From contig JAFKJU010000025.1 in the NCBI GenBank assembly GCA_017305935.1, positions 62,001 to 126,000 of the forward strand: a stretch of DNA of 64,000 nucleotides, read 5' to 3'. A program made the translations under genes and the position numbers. Below the pieces are notes generated by a model. That model was not told where the DNA came from. It did no database searches and worked only from the letters and a program-made list of their open reading frames with translations. Origin of the DNA: Hyphomicrobiales bacterium (lineage in GTDB: Bacteria > Pseudomonadota > Alphaproteobacteria > Rhizobiales > Rhizobiaceae). Positions 42,911 to 52,330 of the stretch are shown one piece after another. Positions within the stretch are counted from its first letter, which is position 1; every line of letters begins with the position of its first letter.

Positions 42911-42930
42911 GTGCAATCAAATAGTTGCAC
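42911..42930. promoter_or_regulatory. Operator-like inverted repeat GTGCAA-N8-TTGCAC, copy 2
   Basis: GTGCAA (42911-42916), 8 bases, TTGCAC (42925-42930). Same arms and spacer length as copy 1, 37 bp centre to centre, a typical two-site operator layout. Confidence 0.6.
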
Positions 42931-43286
42931 GTTGCCAGGCCGTGACCAAAATCCGTGAGTTGACCGACGACTTCACGAGCTCTGGCTCGACGTCATCGGC
43001 GGCGATCCGGCGGAGATCAGCTTGGGTTCGGCCTTGGGTCTCGGTTCGCAAGCTCGTGCGACGGCAACCGTCGTCGTTGGTCTTTGAGAGAACCCAATCT
43101 CTCGCGATTCTGGGGTCGTCGCTCCCCGGCAATCTTGCCTTCGTGGCATGGCTCATCGGCGGTTTAATCCGGGTGAGCCATGCGGTGCCAGCGGCGCTTG
43201 CAACGCGCTCTGCACCCGCAATGGTCGCTGAACGAGCATGGTCGAAGGACTGATCGCGGCTTTTGGCATCTTGTGACTTTTTAGAT
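42931..43286. other. Intergenic region without a recognisable gene
   Basis: About 355 bases between the paired operators and the iron-control palindrome. Open frames exist on both strands but show no domain motif, signal peptide or ribosome site. Probably the remains of a regulator gene that once faced the AHSA1 gene, but nothing in the sequence proves it. Confidence 0.4.
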
Positions 43287-43303
43287 TTTAGAATACTTCT
43301 AAA
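43287..43303. promoter_or_regulatory. Iron control element (Irr box)
   Basis: TTTAGAA (43287-43293), TAC, TTCTAAA (43297-43303): a perfect 17-bp palindrome equal to the ICE motif bound by the rhizobial heme-responsive regulator Irr. It lies 93 nt before the VIT transporter start. Irr normally represses iron export and storage genes when iron is low. Confidence 0.8.
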
Positions 43304-43395
43304 GTAGGCACATAAACTCAATGGCCTCGGATGGCTCGCCCTTTGCGCGGCACCACCTCGGAACGAACAAGAGCCGACTGCTCGGAGCACCATTC

Positions 43396-44091
43396 ATGCG
43401 CGCCCTTCACAAGGAAAATCATCTCATCGAGCGCATAGGCTGGCTCCGGGCCGCGGTGCTGGGGGCCAATGACGGATTGATCTCGACGTCGAGCCTGATC
43501 GTCGGAGTAGCCGCCGCCACCAACGCAACGCACGAGATCCTTGTGGCGGGTGTTGCCGGGCTCGTCGCCGGGGCGATGTCCATGGCGGCCGGTGAATACG
43601 TTTCGGTGAGCTCGCAGGCTGACACCGAAAAAGCCGACCTTGCGAAGGAAAGACACGAACTGGCGACGCAGCCAGAGGCCGAACTGATCGAACTTGCTGC
43701 GATCTATGAACAGCGCGGCGTCACGCCGGAATTGGCGCGACAGGTCGCCGAACAGATGATGGCCAAGGATGCCCTCGAAGCTCATGCGCGGGATGAACTC
43801 GGGCTGGCGAGCCATGTGATGGCGAGACCCGTTCAGGCCGCGCTGACGTCGGCGGTCACGTTTGCGGCGGGCGCAGCTCTGCCGCTGATTGCCGCCTTGC
43901 TTGCGCCGGCGGGAACGGCCGCATGGACCGTATCTGTTGCTTGCCTCATCGGTCTTGCCATCCTCGGCGCAATCGGCGCCCGGGCTGGCGGCGCCAGAAT
44001 CTGGAGTCCCACCGTCAGGGTGGTGTTCTGGGGCGCCGTCGCGATGGCCTCGACCGCGTTGATCGGCTCTTTGATTGGCCGGGTGGTGTGA
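43396..44091 (+). CDS. VIT1/CCC1-family iron/manganese transporter
   Basis: Membrane protein of 231 residues. Family marks: GWLRAAVLGANDGLISTSSL, IVGVAAATNATHEILVAGVA, AGAMSMAAGEYVSVSSQADT, a charged cytoplasmic segment EKADLAKERHELATQPEAEL that binds metal in plant VIT1, and C-terminal membrane helices (VTFAAGAALPLIAALLA). The ATG at 43396 has GGAGC upstream and gives the usual length; ATG 43321 lacks a ribosome site. Unlike MbfA there is no N-terminal ferritin-like domain. With the Irr box and the P1B-4 ATPase gene 2 nt downstream, a role in iron export is inferred. Confidence 0.9.
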   Translation: MRALHKENHLIERIGWLRAAVLGANDGLISTSSLIVGVAAATNATHEILVAGVAGLVAGAMSMAAGEYVSVSSQADTEKADLAKERHELATQPEAELIELAAIYEQRGVTPELARQVAEQMMAKDALEAHARDELGLASHVMARPVQAALTSAVTFAAGAALPLIAALLAPAGTAAWTVSVACLIGLAILGAIGARAGGARIWSPTVRVVFWGAVAMASTALIGSLIGRVV

Positions 44092-44093
44092 CG

Positions 44094-46073
44094 ATGAAGC
44101 GCGTATCGTTCGATTTCCAGACCGTCATGTCCGCTGTGGCAGTCCTCGGAATGATTCTAGCCACAATCGGGACCTGGCCGCCGTTGGAAGGGCTTTCGGA
44201 TCTGCGATCTGCCGGTCTGGCGGTAGTCTATTTCGCCGGCGGGCTTCCAGCCACCTGGAGCGCCCTGAAGGCGTTGTGGCGCGATCATATCCTCGACATC
44301 GATCTGCTGATGGTCGTCGCGGCCGTGGCTGCGGCCATCGTCGGAGCACCGTTCGAAGGCGCCGTGTTGCTGACGCTCTTCAGCGTTTCGACCACACTCG
44401 AACATCAGGCTTTGGGGCGGGCACGCCGGGCTGTGGAGGCGCTGATGGCGCTCCGCCCCGAAATGGCTTTCCGCAAGGGCGAAGACGGCGTCACGGTGGA
44501 AATTCCTGCTGCGGAGCTTGCCGTCGGCGATGTGGTGGTGCTGCGCCCGGGCGCCCGTGTCCCGACCGACGGTGTGATCCTGCATGGCCGTGGCGGCATC
44601 GACGAGGCCAACATCACCGGCGAGTCCATGCCGGTATCGAAGGAACCGGGCGACCAGGTCTTCGAGGCGACCGTGAATCTTGACGGGGTTCTCAATGTCA
44701 CGGTCACCAGGACGGTCGGCGACAGCACGATCGCACGCATGATCCAGCTCGTGACCGAGGCGCAGGAAGCAAAGGCACCCTCCGAGCGATTCAGCGCGTG
44801 GTTCGGCCAGCGCTATACCATCGGTGTCTTGCTGGGGGCTGCACTGGCCCTTGTGATTTTCTACTGGCTCGGCCGTGACTGGGAGCAGGCCCTCTACAAA
44901 TCCGCAACGCTCCTGGTCGCCGCCAGTCCCTGCGCGATCGTCATTTCGGTCCCCGCGGCGATCTTGTCGGCGCTCTCCGCGGCGGCGCGTGGCGGCGTAT
45001 TGTTCAAGGGGGGCGGCGCGCTCGAAACACTCGCGGCCGTCGACAGCTTTGCCTTCGACAAGACCGGGACCTTGACCAACGGGCGGGCCGAGGTGACGCG
45101 CATTGTCGCCCTCGATGGCCAGGATCGCGCTTTCCTTTCGCTCCTTGCAGGGCTGGAAGCTCAATCCGAGCATCATATCGCTGCCGCTATCCGTCGGGAG
45201 GCGCTGGTTCACGGCATCGAGCCAGCAAAGGTCATCGACGTGACGTCGCATCCCAGCGCAGGTATCGCAGGCCGCGATGCGTCCGGCCCGATATGGGCCG
45301 GCAATGCCCGCTTCGCCGAGCGGGCGGGCGCCGCGCTGGATCATGTCGCATTCCGGGAACTCGCCGACAGCGCCCAGACCGTAATCTATCTGGGTCGAGG
45401 TTCGACTGCTCTCGGCGCCGTCAGCGTGGCGGACGAGGCAAGGGCCAGCTCCGCCCCGGCGCTGGCCGCACTGCGTGCCAGCGGCGTAAACCGCATCGTC
45501 ATGATGACAGGCGACCGCAAGCCGGTGGCGTTGCGCATTGGCGCAGAGCTCGGCCTTGCACCCGATGAAGTTCACGCCGAGATGTTGCCGCAGGACAAGG
45601 TGCGTCAGGTCGCAGAGCTCGCACGTGGTGGCAAGGTCGCGTTCGTGGGCGATGGCGTGAACGATGCCGCTGCATTGGCCCGGGCCGATGTCGGCATCGC
45701 CATGGGAGCAGCCGGGTCGGACGTCGCGCTTCAGGCCGCCGACGTCGCCCTGCTGTCAGAGGATATGAAAAAGCTGGCTGATGCGCACCGGCTTGCACGT
45801 CGGACGGCCGCCATCATCCGACAGAATCTCGGGTTTGCGATCAGCGCGATGGTGCTGCTGGTGATGGGCAGCCTGTTCTTCGATCTGCCGCTTCCTCTGG
45901 CGGTGATTGGACACGAGGGCGGCACTGTCCTGGTCGTGTTGAACGGCTTGCGTCTTTTGTCGGATAGGATCCGCACCGCTGAGGCGAATGCCCGCCTTCC
46001 CGGCCGATCTGTAATTTCAGATCGATCAGGCCGTTCATCGGGATCGCCAGCGACTTCGCCTGCCGAGCCATGA
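44094..46073 (+). CDS. P1B-4-type metal-transporting ATPase
   Basis: P-type ATPase of 659 residues. Actuator TGES (NITGESMPVSKEPGD), phosphorylation site SFAFDKTGTLTNG, nucleotide and hinge motifs IVMMTGDRKPVALRI and GDGVNDAAALARADVG. The transmembrane metal site is SPC (VAASPCAIVISVP) rather than CPC, and the sixth helix carries HEGGTVLVVLNGLRLL; these two marks define the P1B-4 group (CoaT, CtpD, Nia), which exports Fe2+, Co2+ or Zn2+. No N-terminal HMA metal-binding domain. It starts 2 nt after the VIT gene, under the same Irr box, so Fe2+ efflux is the best inference. Confidence 0.92.
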   Translation: MKRVSFDFQTVMSAVAVLGMILATIGTWPPLEGLSDLRSAGLAVVYFAGGLPATWSALKALWRDHILDIDLLMVVAAVAAAIVGAPFEGAVLLTLFSVSTTLEHQALGRARRAVEALMALRPEMAFRKGEDGVTVEIPAAELAVGDVVVLRPGARVPTDGVILHGRGGIDEANITGESMPVSKEPGDQVFEATVNLDGVLNVTVTRTVGDSTIARMIQLVTEAQEAKAPSERFSAWFGQRYTIGVLLGAALALVIFYWLGRDWEQALYKSATLLVAASPCAIVISVPAAILSALSAAARGGVLFKGGGALETLAAVDSFAFDKTGTLTNGRAEVTRIVALDGQDRAFLSLLAGLEAQSEHHIAAAIRREALVHGIEPAKVIDVTSHPSAGIAGRDASGPIWAGNARFAERAGAALDHVAFRELADSAQTVIYLGRGSTALGAVSVADEARASSAPALAALRASGVNRIVMMTGDRKPVALRIGAELGLAPDEVHAEMLPQDKVRQVAELARGGKVAFVGDGVNDAAALARADVGIAMGAAGSDVALQAADVALLSEDMKKLADAHRLARRTAAIIRQNLGFAISAMVLLVMGSLFFDLPLPLAVIGHEGGTVLVVLNGLRLLSDRIRTAEANARLPGRSVISDRSGRSSGSPATSPAEP

Positions 46074-46284
46074 GTCAGGCTTCGTGCCGAGCCCTGGCCA
46101 ACGGGTTCTTCCCATCCCCAAGATCCCAGGCGCGCCATGTCTCTGCAATCGAGGGGGCGGGCTGCCATCCGCGCGCGGGTCCATCCGACAAGCCGATCGA
46201 AAGCGATGCCGCAAGGCGACAGCACGGCGTCGGTATTCCTATCCCCGGTTCTTGCCTTTGGGCATCCGGCGTTGATGTCGACGA

Positions 46285-47608
46285 TCATTTGTCGATGAAA
46301 AATCCTGCTTCGAACCCGTCAATTCTGCCGCTTGCGGGAGATAGCAGTTCGATCCGTCCGTTTGTACCGCCAGCGATGGTTCGGGCAATGGCGAGCCCGA
46401 GACCCGCGCCCCGCACCAGGGCCTGACCGCGCTCGAACGGCTCGCTCAGCCGCGCAAGCACTTCGGCAGGCACGACCGGGCCCGCGTTCGCGACGCGCAA
46501 ACAACGGTCTGCCGACAGCGCGACGGCGACCGGTTCGTCCCGCGCGCCATGCTTGAGGGCATTTTCGATCAGGTTTCGGGCAAGGATGGCGAAGGCATCG
46601 GCGTCGATGCTTGCGAACACCGGTGCATCCGGCAGCGTCAGGCCGATACGCCCTGCCGTATCGGCCTGCCCATCGAACTCGGCCACGACCATCCGAAGGA
46701 TGGCGCCGATTTCCACAGGCGCCTCGGCGAGAAGGCGGCCCCCCTCGGCTCTGGCCAGTTGCATGAGTTTTTCCGTCAGGCGAGAAAGACGCCGCAAGGC
46801 CGTCTGCATGTCCTCGGCGCGCTCGCGCGTGGCGCCGTCCGGGGCTTGTGCGATCATCCGCTGGGCCTGCGCCAGTGCCGCCGCCACCGGTGTACGCAGC
46901 TCATGGGCCGATGTGGCCGCCAGGCTGCGTTCGGCCCGCAAAGTACGCGTCAACCGGTCCAGAAGGTGATTGACCGCTTTGGCGACGGGGCCGATCTCCG
47001 AAGGCAGGTCCTCCGCGGCGATGGGCGTCAGATCACCTTCGCCGCGTGCCTCGATCTGCGACCGGAAATTTCGAACCGGAGTCATGGACAGCCGCACGAC
47101 GATCCAGATGCCGATCAATCCGAGCGGGGCGATCACGGCTAGCGGCAGGCTCAGCCCGAGCAACAACTGCCGGGCGGCCATCCGCCGATGCGACAGGGGC
47201 TCCGCGATCGTGATGGTCAGATTTCCCTGGAGCGCTGCGTCGGAGTACAGGCGGTGCGTTTGCGTCGAAGCAAAGCCCATCCCGGAAAATGGCGGGAACA
47301 CAGCGAGGTCCGCGCTGTGCGATCGCAGCAGCACTTTGCCCGCGGCATCGCGCACGACATAGGTGAAATACTCGTCGTGCTGGCGGAGCGTGGCAACGCG
47401 CTGTTCGGTGTCGTCGGCATCGCGGCCGATGATCTCGATCGCCGCAAGCGGCAGGATGCGTTGCGCCGTCTCTTCGAGGGCGCTACACCTCGTCCATTTC
47501 GTGGCGCAGCATCTGCGCGGTCACGACCGCGGCAAGTGCCCATAACACCGTTAGCCCTAGCCCCAGCCATAGCGAGAGCCGCCATTGCAGGCTCCTGGGC
47601 CGCTTCAT
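46285..47608 (-). pseudogene. Sensor histidine kinase (QseC/TctE type), frameshifted
   Basis: The ATG at 47608 overlaps the response-regulator stop (ATGA) and reads MKRPRSLQWRLSLWLGLGLT, a first membrane segment, up to a TAG right after MDEV near 47485. The next codons of the family, ALEETAQRILPLAAIEI, continue in another frame and run intact to 46285: periplasmic loop, second membrane segment, HAMP, H-box SLAATSAHELRTPVAAALAQ, N-box NLIENALKHGA, G-box GAGLGLAIARTIAGG. The shape GTG-T-AGC suggests loss of 5 nt (mod 3 = 2). A GTG at 47355 could restart without the first helix. Either a true inactivation or a sequence error. Confidence 0.8.
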
Positions 47609-48264
47609 CTTGCCGTTCCAAGACGATACCCGATGCCCCGCACCGTATCGATCGCGCCGTGGCCGAGCTTCTTGCGCAGTCTGCTGACGTGAACCTCGAT
47701 CGTATTGCTCTCGACCTCTGCGCCGAATGCATAGAGCCGATCTTCGAGCTGCGCCTTGGTCATCGCGATGCCGGGCCGCTGCAGAAATGCTTCGAACAGC
47801 GCCCATTCGCGACCGGTAAGCTCAACAGGGCGCGCGCCGTGCATCACGGTCCGGGCGGCGAGATCGATGCGCAGGTCGCCGATCTCGATGAGAGGATTCG
47901 GGTTGCCGCTGTATCGCCGCGCCACCGCATTCAGCCGCGAGGAGAGTTCCGACAGATCGAACGGCTTGATCATGTAGTCGTCGGCGCCGGCATCGAGGCC
48001 CGCGATGCGGTCGGAGATCTGGTCGAGCGCCGTCAGGATGATGACCGGCGTCACGCTGCCCTCGGCTCGAAGCTTTTTGAGAAAGGCGATGCCCAATCCG
48101 TCCGGGAGCATCAGATCGAGCAGGATGAGATCGTATGCCGCGCTTTGGAGATGTTCGCGCGCCGCATCGAGCCGTGTCACCCAGTCCACCGAGTGGAGGG
48201 CGGCAACCTGCTCGCGCACGGCCTTTCCGAGGATTGCATCGTCTTCGATCAGTAGAACTCTCAT
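47605..48264 (-). CDS. OmpR-family response regulator
   Basis: DNA-binding regulator of 219 residues. Receiver: VLLIEDDAILGKAVREQVAA, phosphoacceptor Asp in LILLDLMLPDGLGIAF, Lys in DYMIKPFDLSEL. C-terminal winged helix: ELTGREWALFEAFLQRPGIA, MTKAQLEDRLYAFGAEVESN, TIEVHVSRLRKKLG. QseB/PmrA-like in style. Its partner kinase gene overlaps it but is broken. It is divergent from the PepSY-cytochrome b561-DUF2271 operon, its probable target. Confidence 0.92.
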   Translation of the reverse strand: MRVLLIEDDAILGKAVREQVAALHSVDWVTRLDAAREHLQSAAYDLILLDLMLPDGLGIAFLKKLRAEGSVTPVIILTALDQISDRIAGLDAGADDYMIKPFDLSELSSRLNAVARRYSGNPNPLIEIGDLRIDLAARTVMHGARPVELTGREWALFEAFLQRPGIAMTKAQLEDRLYAFGAEVESNTIEVHVSRLRKKLGHGAIDTVRGIGYRLGTAR

Positions 48265-48410
48265 CCCAGGGTCACCCGTCTCGCCATCCTCCTGCCTAGC
48301 GTCCGATGCTGTCGGTTTGCTGAAGATCGGCCCATCGCCGCTTCAGGCGTTCGTCAGGCGAGCGTGCCATGGTTTCCCCCGAAAGCGCGTTGATCAGGAA
48401 CAATGAAACG

Positions 48411-48806
48411 ATGAAACATTTGCTGGCCGCGATCCTCGTTCTGGCGTTCTCCGGTCCCGGTATCGCCAAGGCTGACGACGACGATTGCCATGTCTCGATG
48501 GATCGATGGAAGCCGCGGGAAGCGGTCGAAACAATGGCCGCCGGTCAAGGCTGGACCGTTGCCAGGATCAAGATCGACGATGGCTGTTACGAAATCCGGG
48601 GAACCGACCGGAACGGCCTGGCTTTCAAGGCCAAGATCGATCCGGAGACCCTCGAAATCGTCAAGTTCCGGCACAGGGACCGCGATGACGACCGTCACGG
48701 ATCCAGGCGTCAGCGGCCGCCAGCCTCGGAGAACGATGCCGTAGGCGGGACATCCTCCAACACCCTGCTCGGGACGACCGTGCGGCCCAAAACCACCATC
48801 AAGTAG
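48411..48806 (+). CDS. Periplasmic PepSY-domain protein
   Basis: Protein of 131 residues with a signal peptide (LLAAILVLAFSGPGIAKA) and one PepSY domain: REAVETMAAGQGWTVARIKI, DDGCYEIRGTDRNGLAFKAK, DPETLEIVKFRHRD. Such single-domain PepSY proteins often lie beside QseBC-type systems and b-type cytochromes. The C-terminal tail is hydrophilic and Arg/Asp rich. ATG 48411 starts the signal peptide; ATG/GTG at 48369 in frame would spoil it. First gene of a plus-strand redox operon. Confidence 0.85.
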   Translation: MKHLLAAILVLAFSGPGIAKADDDDCHVSMDRWKPREAVETMAAGQGWTVARIKIDDGCYEIRGTDRNGLAFKAKIDPETLEIVKFRHRDRDDDRHGSRRQRPPASENDAVGGTSSNTLLGTTVRPKTTIK

Positions 48807-48860
48807 CAATCCCATCTCGCTGTCGCTCAAGCACCGCGACCGTCGCAAGGAGAACCCGCC

Positions 48861-49376
48861 ATGCCTCATGATCCGGCCCGTTATTCCAGAAGCATGATCG
48901 TCATCCACTGGCTGACGGCCCTGCTGATCCTCGGGGCCTGGCTGACCTCGACGGGAGGCCGCCATATGGCCGAAAACCCGCCCTTGCTGCATTTCTCGTT
49001 CGGGTTGGCCGTGCTCGCCCTGGTGCTTCCGCGCTTGATCCTGCGCCTTGTGGGCGGAACCCCGGACGCGCCGCAGTCCAATAGCCGTCTCGCCCTTGCC
49101 GCCAAAGCCGGACATGCGCTGCTGTATCTGTTCCTGATTGCCCTGCCGTTGAGCGGTTGGTACGCCGCCTCGCGCCTCGGTGTTCCCGTTTCCTTCTTCG
49201 GCTTCCAGCTTCCGGCGATCGCCGAGCGGGTGCAGGGCGCACCGGGCCTGATCGCGGACATTCATGAGAATGCCGGCACGATCATCCTCTACCTCGCCGG
49301 ACTGCATGCCGCGATGGCGGTCTGGCACCAGTACGTCCTGCGCGACGGGACGTTGCAGCGGATGTCACCTCGCTGA
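48861..49376 (+). CDS. Cytochrome b561-type membrane protein
   Basis: Membrane protein of 171 residues with four hydrophobic segments. Heme-ligand histidines are visible in IVIHWLTALLILGAWLTS, ENPPLLHFSFGLAVLALVLP, AKAGHALLYLFLIALPLSGW and LAGLHAAMAVWHQYVLRDGT. These match the bacterial b561 (YceJ/CybB-like) family that moves electrons between quinones and periplasmic partners. It lies 54 nt after the PepSY gene. The gap to the DUF2271 gene (266 nt) shows no other gene. Confidence 0.88.
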   Translation: MPHDPARYSRSMIVIHWLTALLILGAWLTSTGGRHMAENPPLLHFSFGLAVLALVLPRLILRLVGGTPDAPQSNSRLALAAKAGHALLYLFLIALPLSGWYAASRLGVPVSFFGFQLPAIAERVQGAPGLIADIHENAGTIILYLAGLHAAMAVWHQYVLRDGTLQRMSPR

Positions 49377-49642
49377 CGCAGCGGCAGAGACACGCGCTCG
49401 ACCGGGGCGTGGCCGGTTGCCGTCTTGTTCAGTCCCCGGAGCTTTTGCGGTTGGCCTGCCGACAGGCCGGCCGCTCCTGCATCTGCTGCGGACCTGACCG
49501 TGTCCGATGCTTCCTGACGAAGTGCTGACGGAAAATCCCGGTGACCGTCAGGCAGCCCTCAGGCGTCTTCGCCACAGTGACGAGGACGGGTCGGCGCTCT
49601 GTGACGACCCGGACACCGTTTCCTCGCAAAAGGCAAGCCGAC

Positions 49643-50110
49643 ATGAAATCGCTTCTCGCAGTTCTCGTCATGACAACCGCCCTCACGCTGCCCGACCTCG
49701 CCATGGCCCGGCCGGTGACATTGACCACAACGCTGACCAACTATGGCGGCGACGGCGCGTATCTCGCGCTCTATGTCACCGATCCCCAGGGCAAATATGC
49801 TGGCACGCTCTGGGTCGCTGGCGGAAAGTCCAAATATTACGAGCATCTATCGGGATGGTATCGCGCCACTGGCGGCCGCGCTGGTATCGACGGCATTACC
49901 GGGGCCAGCGTCGGTGCGGGGCGCACGCTGGAGATCTCGCTCGACCTTGCCGATGCGCTTTTCGACGCGGGTTACATGCTGCATGCCGACGCTGCCGTGG
50001 AGGATATGCGTGACAGCCCCAACGAGGTGGCCGTTCCCCTGACCACTGCGGGCGCAAAGGCGTCTGTTCGCGGTCGACGCTACGTCTCGACAGTTGCCTA
50101 CTCCTTCTAG
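49643..50110 (+). CDS. DUF2271 periplasmic protein with a flavinylation motif
   Basis: Protein of 155 residues with a signal peptide (LLAVLVMTTALTLPDLAMA). The DUF2271 body reads VTLTTTLTNYGGDGAYLALY, LWVAGGKSKYYEHLSGWYRA and EISLDLADALFDAGYMLHAD. Residues 83-89 are DGITGAS, fitting the D-x-x-[ST]-[GA]-A-[TS] pattern whose last residue receives FMN from ApbE. The apbE gene lies three genes on. Thus a covalently flavinylated periplasmic electron carrier is likely. The upstream open frame from 49541 lacks a signal peptide and is rejected as start. Confidence 0.83.
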   Translation: MKSLLAVLVMTTALTLPDLAMARPVTLTTTLTNYGGDGAYLALYVTDPQGKYAGTLWVAGGKSKYYEHLSGWYRATGGRAGIDGITGASVGAGRTLEISLDLADALFDAGYMLHADAAVEDMRDSPNEVAVPLTTAGAKASVRGRRYVSTVAYSF

Positions 50111-50122
50111 GCGGTGGACGAC

Positions 50123-52330
50123 ATGATCCGTGTCCTTCATCGTTGGCCGGGCCTTCTTGCCGCTCTTTTGCTGCTTGTCCTCAGTCTAAGCGGCGCGGCG
50201 CTCTCGCTGTTTCCTGCCGCCGAACGGTTGTCCGCCCCGCAGGCCGAGGCCGGACTTTCCGTCGCGACGCTGGCCGGCCGCATCCTCACCGTCCACCCTC
50301 AGATAGAACAGATCCGCCGCGCGCCCTCCGGCGAGATCACCGCCTACTGGTTCGAGGATGGTGTGCCTCAGGCCGCCCTCATCGATCCCGCAACAGGGCT
50401 GGGTGTCGGCTCCAGCGATCCGAATGCTGTCGAGCAGTGGCTTACCGGCCTGCACCGGTCGCTCTTTCTCGGTGACGGCGGGCGCATCGCGGCGGCAGCG
50501 GGGGCTGCGGCCATGCTGGTCCTGGCTGTGTCTGGCGCAATGCTCGTCGCGCGCAGGGCCGGCGGCTGGCGGCGATGGTTCGCGCCGATACGCGGGCCGC
50601 TCCCCGGACGATTGCATGTCGAGATCGCGCGCGTCGCCGCCGCAGGCCTCGTCTTGTCCTCGGTCACCGCATTGTGGATGACGGCATCGACATTCGATCT
50701 CCTTCCCGACGCCGCCATATCTCCCGTCGCCCGGATCGAGGCAAGCGGTCGGACCGGCATGGCCGCATCGCAAATGGACCTGCTGAAACGGACACCGGTC
50801 GCTGATTTGCGCAGCCTGGTGTTTCCCGATCCGGCCGATGCGACGGATGTCTTCACGCTCAAGACCGATCGCGGCACGGGCTATCTGCATCACGGCACCG
50901 GCGCGCTGCTCGCCTGGAGCGACCTGACCGGGTGGCAGCGCCTCTCGGAGACCATCCATATGCTGCATACCGGTCGAGGCGCGGCTGCCTTGGGCCTCGT
51001 GCTCGGCATGATGGGACTCGGCGTGCCGGCGATGGCGGGCACCGGTCTCGTCCTGTGGCTGGCGGGTGGGCGCGGGCGCCCCCGAATTCATGGCAATGCA
51101 ACGGCTGGGCGTGCAGAAACGATCCTGCTTGTCGGCAGCGAAAGCGGCAGCACATGGAGCTTCGCTGCGACGCTGCATGCTGCACTGACGAAGATCGGGC
51201 AGGCGGTTCACACCGCGCCGATGTCGTCTTTTGATCCTGAGCGTTACCGGCATGCCCGGCGCATTGTCATCCTTGCGGCAACCTATGGCGATGGCGATGC
51301 GCCCGCTTCGGCGCGGGGGTTCCTCGATCGCCTGCAAACCTCGCCGGCAGAACCGGCTATTCCGATGGCCGTGCTCGGCTTTGGCGACCGCAGCTTCCCG
51401 GCCTACTGCGCCTTTGCCCAGGACGTCGCCAGGACCGCCGAGGCGCGAGGGTGGAACATGCTGATCCCATATGACACTGTCGACCGACAGTCGCCGCAGG
51501 ATTTTGCCCGTTGGGGACGATCGCTGGGTGAGTCGCTGAGGATCGGGCTGGAGCTTGTCCATCGGCCAGCCTTGCCGGTGGCCTCCCCACTGACCCTCGT
51601 CTCGAGACGCGAATACGGCGCGGAGGTGCAAGCTCCGACAGTGATCCTGCGGTTCGCGCTGCCCAATGTCCCATTCTGGCATCGGTTGACCGGGCGTGGC
51701 TTCGGTCGGTTTTCGGCAGGCGATCTTCTCGGCGTGCTGCCCGAGGGCTCGTCGGTTCCCCGGTTCTACTCGCTGGCTTCGGGACGGCGCGACGGCTTCA
51801 TCGAGATCGTCGTGAAGAAGCATCCGGCGGGGCTCTGTTCCGGGCAGCTCTTCAATCTGGAGCCAGGATGTGCCGTTCGCGCATTCATCCGAACCAATCC
51901 CGGCTTCCATGCCGGCAGGAGCAGGACACCGCTGATCCTGATCGGAGCTGGAACAGGGATAGGGCCGCTGGCGGGCTTCGTGCGCGCCAATGCGCGCCGC
52001 CGTCCGATCCACCTGTTCTTCGGAATGCGTCATCCTGCCAGCGATTTCCTCTATAAGGACGAACTGACGCGCTGGCGCCGCGAAGGGCGCCTTCGTCAGC
52101 TCGTCGGGGCCTGCTCGCGCGGGCGGATGCCGCGCTATGTCCAGCACGCCCTTCTTGAGGACGCCGCCCAGATCGCGGCTCTGAGCCGCGGCGGCGCGCG
52201 CATCATGGTCTGTGGTGGACGCGACATGGCCGGCGGCGTCTCGGCGGCGCTTGCCAGGATTCTCGCGCCAGCCGGATTGACACCGGCCCTGCTCAAGGCG
52301 GAGGGACGCTATGTCGAAGACGTCTACTGA
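50123..52330 (+). CDS. PepSY membrane protein fused to flavodoxin and FNR-type reductase domains
   Basis: Protein of 735 residues. N-terminal PepSY_TM part: VLHRWPGLLAALLLLVLSLS, PepSY near 45-90, membrane segments at about 120-140, 165-185 and 285-315. Residues 330-480 are flavodoxin-like (ILLVGSESGSTWSFAATLHA, ATYGDGDAPASARGFL, FGDRSFPAYCAFAQ). Residues 490-735 are a ferredoxin-NADP reductase-like module (RFYSLASGRRDGFIEIVVKK, ILIGAGTGIGPLAGFVRANA, IMVCGGRDMAGGVSAAL). The layout moves electrons from NADPH in the cytosol across the membrane, probably to the flavinylated DUF2271 protein. GTG 50114 is an alternative start. It overlaps apbE by 20 nt. Confidence 0.88.
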   Translation: MIRVLHRWPGLLAALLLLVLSLSGAALSLFPAAERLSAPQAEAGLSVATLAGRILTVHPQIEQIRRAPSGEITAYWFEDGVPQAALIDPATGLGVGSSDPNAVEQWLTGLHRSLFLGDGGRIAAAAGAAAMLVLAVSGAMLVARRAGGWRRWFAPIRGPLPGRLHVEIARVAAAGLVLSSVTALWMTASTFDLLPDAAISPVARIEASGRTGMAASQMDLLKRTPVADLRSLVFPDPADATDVFTLKTDRGTGYLHHGTGALLAWSDLTGWQRLSETIHMLHTGRGAAALGLVLGMMGLGVPAMAGTGLVLWLAGGRGRPRIHGNATAGRAETILLVGSESGSTWSFAATLHAALTKIGQAVHTAPMSSFDPERYRHARRIVILAATYGDGDAPASARGFLDRLQTSPAEPAIPMAVLGFGDRSFPAYCAFAQDVARTAEARGWNMLIPYDTVDRQSPQDFARWGRSLGESLRIGLELVHRPALPVASPLTLVSRREYGAEVQAPTVILRFALPNVPFWHRLTGRGFGRFSAGDLLGVLPEGSSVPRFYSLASGRRDGFIEIVVKKHPAGLCSGQLFNLEPGCAVRAFIRTNPGFHAGRSRTPLILIGAGTGIGPLAGFVRANARRRPIHLFFGMRHPASDFLYKDELTRWRREGRLRQLVGACSRGRMPRYVQHALLEDAAQIAALSRGGARIMVCGGRDMAGGVSAALARILAPAGLTPALLKAEGRYVEDVY

